Positions 26,998-33,863 of a stretch of 35,859 bases of DNA are shown here, one piece after another (within the stretch, counting starts at the first letter, position 1; each line of letters opens with the position of its first letter). Source of the DNA: an uncultured Erysipelotrichaceae bacterium (GTDB lineage Bacteria; Bacillota_I; Bacilli_A; Erysipelotrichales; Erysipelotrichaceae); NCBI GenBank assembly GCA_902778375.1, contig CACYXJ010000017.1, forward strand, positions 28,302-64,160, given 5' to 3'. The notes beneath the pieces are model-generated. The model saw nothing but the letters and a program-made list of their open reading frames with translations. It was not told the DNA's origin and searched no databases. Both the position numbers and the translations under genes were made by a program.

Positions 26998-27923
26998 TGC
27001 GTATCATATCGATTGGAGTAAATACATCGGGAAGACACCATACACCGCTCTGCGCCTGCATCGGCTATTTTGACGGTATGCACAGAGGCCATCAGGCACT
27101 GATCCGGGAAACGATTGAACTGGCAAAGAAGAATCACTGCGAGAGCGCGATGATCACGTTCGATCCTGATCCGGTTGTGACGCTGAAAGGACTCAACTCC
27201 ACAACTCATATCACCACCATGCGGCAGAGAATGAATCTGGCGGTTCATTTCGGCATCGAGAATATCGTCATCCTTAAATTTTCCCGCGACATGAGCCAGA
27301 TGGAACCAGAGGAATTTGTTGAAAAGATCCTCGGCAAACTGAATCTGAAGGGACTGGTATGCGGTTTCGATTTCCGCTACGGCTGCGAAGGCAGGGGAAA
27401 CGCAGAGTCACTGAAGGAACAGTGTCCGTTTGAAGTTGAATGCGTGGATGCAGTTACGGATGCCAAAGGCAAGATCTCCAGCACGAGAATCGCCGCCGCC
27501 CTGGATGAAGGCGACCTTTCGGAAGTCAACGGAATGCTTGGCTATCCGTATTTCATTGAAGGCACCGTGATCCATGGCAATCATAAAGGAACAGGAATGG
27601 GATTCCCGACGGCCAATGTCCGCTATTCCCAGGAATACCGGCTGCCGAAGAAAGGCGTCTATGCCGGCTTTGCCATTGTCAACGGACGCCAGTATAAAGC
27701 GATGATCAACATTGGGCACAATCCGACCCTGAACTACCGTCAGACAGTTTCCATTGAAGCGCATCTGATTGGTTTTAAAGGTGATATCTACGGCAAATAT
27801 ATCCGTATCTATCCGCTCTATTATCTGCGTCCGGAGATCCGTTTCCAGAACCGGGACAATCTCAGTATGCAGCTTTACCAGGACAGACGCACTGTAATCA
27901 GCGTACTGAAAGACTATGAATGA
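26997..27923 (+). CDS. ribF: Bifunctional riboflavin kinase/FAD synthetase
   Basis: RibF turns riboflavin into FMN and FAD. In 308 residues the N-terminal FAD synthetase domain has the nucleotidyltransferase signature GYFDGMHRGH (His29-x-Gly-His32) and a Ser-Ser-Thr-Arg motif near residue 161. The C-terminal kinase domain has GMGFPTANV and NIGHNPTLNYR, with a terminal LRPEIRF. The start overlaps the truB stop (TGATG), so it is coupled. The next gene begins 8 bases before its stop. Confidence 0.96.
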   Translation: MRIISIGVNTSGRHHTPLCACIGYFDGMHRGHQALIRETIELAKKNHCESAMITFDPDPVVTLKGLNSTTHITTMRQRMNLAVHFGIENIVILKFSRDMSQMEPEEFVEKILGKLNLKGLVCGFDFRYGCEGRGNAESLKEQCPFEVECVDAVTDAKGKISSTRIAAALDEGDLSEVNGMLGYPYFIEGTVIHGNHKGTGMGFPTANVRYSQEYRLPKKGVYAGFAIVNGRQYKAMINIGHNPTLNYRQTVSIEAHLIGFKGDIYGKYIRIYPLYYLRPEIRFQNRDNLSMQLYQDRRTVISVLKDYE

Positions 27924-29229
27924 ATTGTTTCTGCGCCGGATGAAGGAGCTTCTGAAGGATGAATATGATGCCTATATCAGTCTTCTGGATGAAAAACCTC
28001 TAAAAGGCCTGCGCGTCAACACACTGAAAACCGATGTTCAGACCTGCATGAAAGATACCGGTATTTCCATGACGGAAAGTCCTTTTGCCGTGAACGGATA
28101 TTATATCCGGGAAGAACGCGGTCTGGGACTGACACCCGGTTATGCATGCGGGCTTTTTTATCTGCAGGAACCAAGCGCTTCCGCCGCTGTTACCGTTCTG
28201 GCACCGGAAAAAGGAATGAAGGTCCTCGATCTTTGCGCTGCACCGGGTTCCAAATCCACTCAGATCGCCGAACTGCTGCAGAATGAAGGACTTCTGGTGT
28301 GCAACGAGATCAATACTTCCCGGGCCAGGATCCTGGCGGAGAACATCGAGAGAAACGGAGCAGCCAACTGCATCATCTTCAACAACGACACGGACGAGAT
28401 TGCCGCTGCGTTTGAAGGGTATTTTGACGCTGTGCTTTGTGACGCCCCGTGCTCGGGGGAAGGGATGATCCGCAAGGAGGAAAACGCCGCAGTCATGTGG
28501 AGTCTGCAGAACGTGGAACTCTGTGCCAGACGGCAGCGGATGATCATCGAAAACGCCTACCGCTGTCTGGCCGGCGGCGGTGTGCTCGTCTATTCGACAT
28601 GCACGCTGAACAAGGAAGAAAACGAATATCTGATTGCCTCGTTTCTTAAGGATCATCCCGATATGCATATGGAGGATGCTCCGGTCAGTTTTGGAAGGCA
28701 CGGGTTTGCCGAAGGTTTTGAAACGGAAAAAGCTGTCCGCATCTTCCCGATGGATGGCGGCGAAGGACATTTCATTGCCCGCATGCGCAAGGATCCCGGT
28801 GTCAATGCTCAGCAGCTGCCGGTCATGGAAAGCCGTTTGCCGGCGAATGTCAGGGACGTGCTGGACAGCATCCTTGAAAAGCCATATCCGTATTATTTCG
28901 TAAAGGCAAACCGGGTCTATGGCGGCACGTATCCTTTCATCATGCCGAAGAAACTGCATCTGATCCGCCATCAGGTATTCCTCGGAGAAATCGTCAGGGA
29001 CCGTTTTGAGCCATCCCATCATCTGTTTTCTTCTGCATACACGGACTTCAAAAACTGTTATGATATGAATGATGAAGAGTGTCTGAAATATCTCCATGGC
29101 GAACAGCTCAGCGCGTCTCTTGCCAAGGGCTGGTATGCGATGCAGTGGAAGGGCCACACAGCCGGCGGGGCAAAGTGCGACGGCCGGGCACTCAAGAACA
29201 AATATCCCAAACAATACAGGTTAAAGTAA
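27916..29229 (+). CDS. RsmF/RsmB-family rRNA cytosine-5 methyltransferase (NOL1/NOP2/sun)
   Basis: This is a SAM-dependent RNA m5C methyltransferase, with 16S rRNA the likely target. In 437 residues it has SAM-binding VLDLCAAPGSKS (103-114), DAPCSGEGM (176-184, Cys179) and YSTCTLNKEENE (226-237, Cys229, the attacking Cys). After the catalytic core, a C-terminal region (about 290-437) looks like the PUA-type RNA-binding module of RsmF proteins and ends with a basic stretch. It overlaps ribF by 8 bases, in the same operon. The exact site methylated cannot be told from sequence. Confidence 0.9.
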   Translation: MNELFLRRMKELLKDEYDAYISLLDEKPLKGLRVNTLKTDVQTCMKDTGISMTESPFAVNGYYIREERGLGLTPGYACGLFYLQEPSASAAVTVLAPEKGMKVLDLCAAPGSKSTQIAELLQNEGLLVCNEINTSRARILAENIERNGAANCIIFNNDTDEIAAAFEGYFDAVLCDAPCSGEGMIRKEENAAVMWSLQNVELCARRQRMIIENAYRCLAGGGVLVYSTCTLNKEENEYLIASFLKDHPDMHMEDAPVSFGRHGFAEGFETEKAVRIFPMDGGEGHFIARMRKDPGVNAQQLPVMESRLPANVRDVLDSILEKPYPYYFVKANRVYGGTYPFIMPKKLHLIRHQVFLGEIVRDRFEPSHHLFSSAYTDFKNCYDMNDEECLKYLHGEQLSASLAKGWYAMQWKGHTAGGAKCDGRALKNKYPKQYRLK

Positions 29230-29230
29230 T

Positions 29231-30601
29231 ATGCGCATACAATTATTCGATTTCATAGACGACACCCTTGAGTATTACGAAAGGAAGATGCCTTCTTTTC
29301 AATATGCCCAGAAGCAGGTACTGAATGCTTTCCAGAATATGTTCTCGGAAAAGGAGGATTCGGTCGTCAATTTCTATACCCGTATCAAGAAAACGACCAG
29401 TCTTAAGGAGAAACTGATACGCAACCAGTTCTATCTTGACTACAGTACGCCGGAGGAAGCGATTGCCCATCTTTCCGATCTGATCGGCATCACCATTCAG
29501 TGCCGTTTCATCAGGAACGAAACCGAGATCTACAAGAAACTGTTTCAGTTCTTTGAAAATGACAGCAGCGGCTACAGCGTCTGTGTCATCGACAAGAACA
29601 TCTTCATGAACCTGCGCATGCCGCAGCCGCAGATTCAGCGCAACGGCTTCACGATTTTCCGTATCGACGGGTTCTATATGTTCAACTACACCCGCATCAA
29701 TTTCGAACTTCAGATCAAGTCGCTTGTTCACACGTTCTGGAGCGAGATCGAACACGAGGTCGTGTACAAGAATCCCGATTTTGTCATGTACGACAATTTC
29801 AACCGCAATATGCTCGGTGCCATCCGTGACAATCTCGATGTTGTCGACCGCCAGCTGGAAATCATGTACAACGAGATCTCGCACGAATCGAAGCGCAGCC
29901 AGATCGGTATGGACGAGCAGGGCTTCAAGCTGTTCGTTTCCCGCAGCATCAATGATCTGGTCAACCGCAAGATGAAGGAATCGGTCGGCTTCACCACCGA
30001 CTTCAAGAAATGCAGCGCCACGATTTCCCAGTACATCTATCTGCATGACTTCATGGCGGACGGAGAGAACCGTGTCAAGATGGTCGATTATCTGGAACGG
30101 ATCTCGGTCATCAACGAAGAACCCATCGATTTCAGTTCTGCGCTTACGCTCAGCGGCGAATACCATTCCCGCGATATCTTCTGCGATATCCTCGGCAAAT
30201 ACATGCAGACGGTCATCAATTCAAATTTTCGCTGGCATGTGTTCTTCACCGTTCTCTTTGAAGTGGAGCAGGGGGATAATCTGACGGTTCTCGACAGTTT
30301 CTGCAGTATTATCCGCAAACTGCTGATACAGCCGCGCTGGTACCGGCAGACTTTCGAGTCGTTCGGCAGGGAAGTGCAGGAAACGATGCATTTCGAACTG
30401 GCCAAGATCCTGGCGGAAGCACTGGTCGATACCGACAAGATCGACATCGTGCACGAAGACAAGCTGTACCGCTGCATGAACATCTTCCGGGCATTCACTG
30501 ACTCGCTTCCGGAACGCTACAGTGACGGCAAGACGATGCTCCGTGATATCGACGAGATTCGCAACGATCTGTATCATCAGATCTCCATACTGTTTAAATA
30601 A
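29231..30601 (+). CDS. RelA/SpoT-like domain protein with degenerate synthetase motifs and helical C-terminal extension
   Basis: This 456-residue protein resembles small alarmone synthetases over about residues 45-180. Visible matches are RIKKTTSLKEK (51-61), SDLIGITIQCRF (82-93), ELQIKS (159-164) and the FW...EHEVVYK segment (169-180). The key GTP-site motif NGYRSLH is replaced by NGFTIFR (138-144), and the Arg of the GxR step is Thr (GIT). The Glu of ExQI is kept. (p)ppGpp synthesis is therefore doubtful. Residues 185-456 are mainly helical and not recognised. The gene starts one base after the rsmF-like stop with a weak ribosome binding site, so it is probably coupled in the truB operon. 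Confidence 0.75.
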   Translation: MRIQLFDFIDDTLEYYERKMPSFQYAQKQVLNAFQNMFSEKEDSVVNFYTRIKKTTSLKEKLIRNQFYLDYSTPEEAIAHLSDLIGITIQCRFIRNETEIYKKLFQFFENDSSGYSVCVIDKNIFMNLRMPQPQIQRNGFTIFRIDGFYMFNYTRINFELQIKSLVHTFWSEIEHEVVYKNPDFVMYDNFNRNMLGAIRDNLDVVDRQLEIMYNEISHESKRSQIGMDEQGFKLFVSRSINDLVNRKMKESVGFTTDFKKCSATISQYIYLHDFMADGENRVKMVDYLERISVINEEPIDFSSALTLSGEYHSRDIFCDILGKYMQTVINSNFRWHVFFTVLFEVEQGDNLTVLDSFCSIIRKLLIQPRWYRQTFESFGREVQETMHFELAKILAEALVDTDKIDIVHEDKLYRCMNIFRAFTDSLPERYSDGKTMLRDIDEIRNDLYHQISILFK

Positions 30602-30610
30602 AATGAAAAC

Positions 30611-30619
30611 TGCTATAAT
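30611..30619 (+). promoter_or_regulatory. Extended -10 promoter of the Asp23 gene
   Basis: TGCTATAAT at 30611-30619 has a perfect -10 box and extended TG. The -35 (CTGTTT at 30590-30595, 18-base spacing) is weak. Confidence 0.6.
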
Positions 30620-30642
30620 AGGACAAGCCGGAGGTGATGACT

Positions 30643-30969
30643 ATGGCACAGGATTATGTAGTACTGAATGAAGACAACGGCAACGGAATGATTGCCATCA
30701 ATAAATCCGTTTTCAAAGCGATCTCGGAACTGAGCATTGACGATATCGAAAACTCTGTCCGTATTCCGGACACCCGTTTCAACAAGCCGCTCAATGTCAG
30801 GATCGAAGACAACAAGCTTTTCATTACGGCAGATATCAAGATCAGATACGGCGCGAATGTCGAAGCGACATGCGAGCTGGTACAGAACAAAATCTATGAG
30901 AATCTTCTGCTGATGACCGGCTTCAAGGCCAGTGACGTGACTGTCAATGTCACCGGTTTTGAAATCTGA
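30643..30969 (+). CDS. Asp23/Gls24 family envelope stress protein
   Basis: This 108-residue protein has the Asp23/Gls24 (DUF322) pattern: NGMIAINKSVFKAIS near the start, an alternating strand pattern NVRIEDNKLFITADIKIRYGANV, and the terminal VTVNVTGFEI. Relatives are cytoplasmic proteins linked to envelope or alkaline stress, held at the membrane by partner proteins; none is seen next to it. ATG 30643 was chosen because GGAGGTGAT ends just upstream with GGAGG 8 bases away; GTG 30634 and ATG 30637 overlap or crowd that site. Confidence 0.88.
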   Translation: MAQDYVVLNEDNGNGMIAINKSVFKAISELSIDDIENSVRIPDTRFNKPLNVRIEDNKLFITADIKIRYGANVEATCELVQNKIYENLLLMTGFKASDVTVNVTGFEI

Positions 30970-30977
30970 AAATTTGC

Positions 30978-31006
30978 TTGACAAACAGACAGACAGGTAG
31001 TTTAAT
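30978..31006 (+). promoter_or_regulatory. Promoter of infC-rpmI-rplT
   Basis: TTGACA (30978-30983), a 17-base spacer and TTTAAT (31001-31006). The -35 box is perfect. Confidence 0.85.
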
Positions 31007-31012
31007 TATCAA

Positions 31013-31142
31013 GGTAATTGAATCTCGGAAAGAAGAAGCACCACTTCTCACCCGAAGTCCGCAGGACCTGGGTAGAAATGCCGTATGAGAAAATGACTGA
31101 ACAGTTTTCTAAAGGCAGGTGCGTATTCCGTATCTGCTTTTC
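31013..31142 (+). promoter_or_regulatory. L20-type autoregulatory leader of infC-rpmI-rplT
   Basis: The untranslated leader has pairing TTCTCACCC with GGGTAGAA and a small AAGTCC-GCA-GGACCT hairpin, followed by a terminator-like stem (31115-31123 with 31129-31137, G-T pairs included) and TTTT. In Bacillus subtilis the same operon is repressed by ribosomal protein L20, which binds its leader and causes early termination. Position, layout and the terminator fit this mechanism. The assignment to the L20 leader family is by eye. Confidence 0.75.
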
Positions 31143-31172
31143 AGTTATTGACGAATGAATGAGGAGGGTTAC

Positions 31173-31769
31173 TTGGGAAGACCGAAGAACAACAAAAACA
31201 GACGTAAAGAACCGCAGGATCTTGTAAACGAAGACATTCGTTTCAAGGAAGTACTGGTCATCGGACAGAACGGCGAACAGCTGGGTGTCATGATGCGCCG
31301 CGAAGCACTGGAGAAAGCCTATGAGCAGGATCTGGATCTGCTTTGTGTCGCACCGAACGCACCGACACCGGTCTGTAAGATTATCGATTACGGACGCTAC
31401 CGTTTCGAAGAACAGAAAAAAGCGCGCGATGCCAAGAAGAAGCAGCATACCACGGAAATCAAGGGACTGCGTGTTTCACCGGTCATCGATCAGCATGATT
31501 TCGACACCAAGCTGAAGCGTGCAAGAGAATGGATCGAAGACGGGCAGAAAGTGAAGATCGACATGCGCTTCCGCGGCCGTATGATTACACGTCAGGAAGT
31601 CGGAAAAGAAATCCTAAATCAGTTTATTGAGCAGATTTCGGATATTGCTGAAGTCACAAAGGCTCCTTCTCTGGAAGGAAATACGATGTCCGTTATATTC
31701 TCACCGAGAAAAGGCAAGGTAAAGGAGAAAAAGAATGAAAGCGAAAGCAAAGAAACCAAAGAAGATTAA
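31173..31769 (+). CDS. infC: Translation initiation factor IF-3
   Basis: IF-3 binds the 30S subunit and checks start-codon selection. The N-domain has VNEDIRFKEVLVIGQNGEQLG and PVCKIIDYGRYRFEE; a basic linker leads to the C-domain. The start is probably TTG 31173 (then GRPKNNKNRR), since AGGAGGG (31161-31168) lies 5 bases before it. The ATG at 31155 has no ribosome binding site and would translate the Shine-Dalgarno sequence itself. Rare starts are a hallmark of infC, which IF-3 itself represses. The protein is 198 residues and ends in a Lys/Glu-rich tail of about 20 residues whose DNA also encodes the start of rpmI. Confidence 0.94.
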   Translation: MGRPKNNKNRRKEPQDLVNEDIRFKEVLVIGQNGEQLGVMMRREALEKAYEQDLDLLCVAPNAPTPVCKIIDYGRYRFEEQKKARDAKKKQHTTEIKGLRVSPVIDQHDFDTKLKRAREWIEDGQKVKIDMRFRGRMITRQEVGKEILNQFIEQISDIAEVTKAPSLEGNTMSVIFSPRKGKVKEKKNESESKETKED

Positions 31770-31956
31770 GATGAAGACGAAGAAGACCTTCGCTAAGCGC
31801 ACCAAGATTTCCGGCAGCGGAAAACTGATCGTACAGCATAACTACGTATCACACTTCGCAGCAAACAAGAGCCACAAGCAGAAGATGCACCTGGCTAAGA
31901 GTACAACTGCCAGCGATACAGACTACAAGCGCGACAGGCAGCTGTTACAGGGATAA
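31735..31956 (+). CDS. rpmI: 50S ribosomal protein L35 with basic N-terminal extension
   Basis: L35 is a small basic protein of the large ribosomal subunit. The core MKTKKTFAKRTKISGSGKL begins at an ATG at 31771 and is typical. The better start is ATG 31735, which has AAAGGAG (31721-31727) at 7-base spacing, while 31771 has only a weak site. The longer form is 73 residues, adding a Lys-rich MKAKAKKPKKIK. It overlaps the end of infC by 35 bases in another frame. rplT follows after 17 bases. Confidence 0.93.
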   Translation: MKAKAKKPKKIKMKTKKTFAKRTKISGSGKLIVQHNYVSHFAANKSHKQKMHLAKSTTASDTDYKRDRQLLQG

Positions 31957-31973
31957 TCAGGAGGGCATAGAAG

Positions 31974-32330
31974 ATGAGAGTAAAAGGATCAACACCGACA
32001 CGTAACAGACGTAAGAAAGTACTGAAGCTTGCCAAGGGCTATTTCGGAAGCAAGCACCTTCTGTACAGAACAGCCAATGAGCAGGTAATGCGTTCATTGA
32101 GATATTCCTATATCGGCAGAAAGCAGACAAAGCGTGAAATGCGCAAGCTGTGGATCGCCCGTATCAACGCCGCATGCAGAATGCATGACCTCAGCTACAG
32201 CAAGTTCATGCACGGTCTGAAACTGGCCAACATCAATGTCAACCGCAAGATGCTGTCTGAAATCGCCATCCATGACGAAAAGGGATTTGCTGATCTGGTT
32301 GATGCTGCCAAGGCAGAACTGAAGGCATAA
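31974..32330 (+). CDS. rplT: 50S ribosomal protein L20
   Basis: L20 is a 118-residue basic protein needed early in 50S assembly, and in Bacillus it represses its own operon by binding the leader. The sequence [26 protein letters not shown] at the start has the typical long basic helix; [10 protein letters not shown] and [14 protein letters not shown] are diagnostic of the globular part (shown in pieces). The ATG follows AGGAGGG. Confidence 0.97.
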   Translation: MRVKGSTPTRNRRKKVLKLAKGYFGSKHLLYRTANEQVMRSLRYSYIGRKQTKREMRKLWIARINAACRMHDLSYSKFMHGLKLANINVNRKMLSEIAIHDEKGFADLVDAAKAELKA

Positions 32331-32335
32331 GCCGG

Positions 32336-32364
32336 TTGTCTTATCAGCCAAAATATAGTAATAT
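32336..32364 (+). promoter_or_regulatory. Possible promoter of tRNA-Glu
   Basis: TTGTCT (32336-32341), a 17-base spacer and TAATAT (32359-32364). It lies between rplT and the tRNA; both boxes are imperfect. Confidence 0.45.
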
Positions 32365-32375
32365 ATCAAAGCACA

Positions 32376-32398
32376 CAGGAATCCGCTGGGGATTCCTG
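32376..32398 (+). other. Hairpin between rplT and tRNA-Glu
   Basis: CAGGAATCC (32376-32384) pairs perfectly with GGATTCCTG (32390-32398). No T-run follows, so it is not a standard terminator. It may be the 3' end structure of the L20 operon or a leader for tRNA processing. Confidence 0.45.
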
Positions 32399-32403
32399 GT
32401 CAC

Positions 32404-32477
32404 GGCGCGTTGGTGAAGCGGCTTAACACACCGCCCTCTCAAGGCGGCATTCACGGGTTCGAATCCCGTACGCGTCA
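32404..32477 (+). tRNA. tRNA-Glu (anticodon CUC)
   Basis: The acceptor stem GGCGCGT (32404-32410) pairs with ACGCGTC (32470-32476), with one G-T pair; A32477 is the discriminator base. The anticodon stem CCGCC/GGCGG encloses the loop CTCTCAA, giving anticodon CTC, which reads GAG. The T arm has GGTTCGAATCC. Overall it closely resembles Bacillus tRNA-Glu. The 3' CCA is not encoded, since CTG follows. Confidence 0.93.
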
Positions 32478-32483
32478 CTGAAT

Positions 32484-32513
32484 GGAACACAGTAAAATGT
32501 GTTCCTTTTTTTT
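32484..32513 (+). terminator. Intrinsic terminator after tRNA-Glu
   Basis: GGAACACA (32484-32491) pairs perfectly with TGTGTTCC (32498-32505), followed by eight T. Confidence 0.93.
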
Positions 32514-32515
32514 GT

Positions 32516-32544
32516 TAAAAAAAGGATCCCGCAGGGGGATCCTT
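32516..32544 (-). terminator. Intrinsic terminator after the FemAB gene
   Basis: AAGGATCCC (32522-32530) pairs with GGGATCCTT (32536-32544). Read on the minus strand, the stem is followed by a T-run, ending the FemAB transcript. Confidence 0.88.
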
Positions 32545-32550
32545 ATCTGA

Positions 32551-33777
32551 TCATTCTTTCTGCTTGCGTCTTGCAGCAATGGCAAATCTTGCTTTTTTGG
32601 CAAACGGCAGGACAGTGTTGATGATGCCGTAGAGAGCGGTATTGACAGGCATGTCGAATTCGCCGATATAGCTTTCGAAATGCGGCGAATAGAGCTGCTT
32701 GAACACGGTCAGACTGTCATCCAGGGTTCCTTCGACACCGCCGGTATTGCACTTCTCGCAGCCGTTTTCCTTTGCCCAGTCAAGGGCATCCTGGAAGGAG
32801 GAATTGGACCGGTAGGAACGGAAGTTCTCATCCATGCCGGCATACAGCAGTTCGGAGAATCTGCCGCTGCGGATGATCAGTCCGCCGGAGATCCATATTT
32901 CATTGCCGTATTCCTTCTGGAAGGACTGCAGGTTGTCGATATATTTATTGACACTTGCCAGCCGCTCTTCGATTTCAAAGCGCTTCTTCTTGCTGTACTT
33001 GGGATCTTCCAGCTGTTTTTCGAGATCCGCTTTCAGCTGTTCCTCACGCTGCAGCGAGGTTTCGACGTTCAGCTTGGCGAAGGAAAGGTCAGCCTCATCG
33101 CCGTAAATCTGCATCAGGCGGCGGAAATAATCAGCATTGCGCAGGGAAATGTTCTTGCGCTGCTCGGTCTTGTGTTCCAGTTCGGCAAACAGGTCGACGC
33201 CATCTTCCTTCATCCGGACAATCTCGACATGGCGGTTTTTCGCGTTGTTCAGATAGTATCTGAGTTTTTTGTTCATCGGTTTGTCTTCGTTGAGATAAAC
33301 GACCGCCTGGGTGCGGGGCTGGAAGGTGGAATCGAAATCCAGTGTATAGCCATGGTGCTTCATGCCGATGCTTTTCAGGTAAGCGGTAAGCGGATCGTCT
33401 TCCTTCACCTCGACCTCGTCACCGGGCTGGTGAACAGAATGAACGATCAGCGGATCGAATTTCACATAGACGGCATGTTTTTTCTTCGCGAACTTCTTAA
33501 GAGCGGCAAAGAAGAATTCCACAAGCTCGTGGTTTTCAAAGTCCATGATCGGACCGCGCGGGATATAGAACAGCGTGAATGGTCTGACAAGAGTGCGGGA
33601 AAGGATCATCGCTGTCGCAACGATCTGTTTTCCGTCGCTGACACCGACAAAATAGGATTCCCAGTTTTCCTTGACCTTTGCCCATCTGCTTTCCTGCAGA
33701 ACGGAACCGTTCCCGCAGCTTTCCACAAAGGCATCCAGCTGTTCAGCCGGTATGTTTTCTATCCATCTGTAAGTCAT
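32551..33777 (-). CDS. FemAB-family peptidoglycan bridge aminoacyltransferase
   Basis: FemA/FemX/MurM proteins use aminoacyl-tRNA to add amino acids to the peptidoglycan stem peptide. In 408 residues it has two GNAT-like subdomains: the first includes VLQESRWAKVKENW and FYIPRGPIMDF, the second ISGGLIIRSG and NCGVEGT-type segments (CNTGGVEGTL). A charged coiled-coil arm (about residues 240-300) separates them, as in FemA. The start is either ATG 33777 (MTYRWIENIPAEQ, fits the family) or in-frame ATG 33795, six codons upstream; I prefer 33777, preceded by GAGGT, but the spacing (12 bases) is long. The amino acid added cannot be told. gltX and two tRNA genes flank it. Confidence 0.9.
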   Translation of the reverse strand: MTYRWIENIPAEQLDAFVESCGNGSVLQESRWAKVKENWESYFVGVSDGKQIVATAMILSRTLVRPFTLFYIPRGPIMDFENHELVEFFFAALKKFAKKKHAVYVKFDPLIVHSVHQPGDEVEVKEDDPLTAYLKSIGMKHHGYTLDFDSTFQPRTQAVVYLNEDKPMNKKLRYYLNNAKNRHVEIVRMKEDGVDLFAELEHKTEQRKNISLRNADYFRRLMQIYGDEADLSFAKLNVETSLQREEQLKADLEKQLEDPKYSKKKRFEIEERLASVNKYIDNLQSFQKEYGNEIWISGGLIIRSGRFSELLYAGMDENFRSYRSNSSFQDALDWAKENGCEKCNTGGVEGTLDDSLTVFKQLYSPHFESYIGEFDMPVNTALYGIINTVLPFAKKARFAIAARRKQKE

Positions 33778-33826
33778 ATCGATATTGTACCTCATTCATC
33801 CTGATTCGAATTATCAGGCTTTCCAT

Positions 33827-33851
33827 AAAAAATACCATTTCTGGTATTTTT
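33827..33851 (-). terminator. Intrinsic terminator after gltX
   Basis: AAAAATACCA (33828-33837) pairs perfectly with TGGTATTTTT (33842-33851) around a 4-base loop. The A/T-rich outer stem gives a T-run on either strand; on the minus strand it follows the gltX stop. Confidence 0.8.
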
Positions 33852-33863
33852 CATTATCAGTGA

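Noticed and set aside
33775..33795. Leaderless start for the FemAB gene (TACAAT just before ATG 33777)
   Set aside because: No -35 box is found at suitable spacing and a GAGGT site is present upstream, so the pattern is weaker than for truB.
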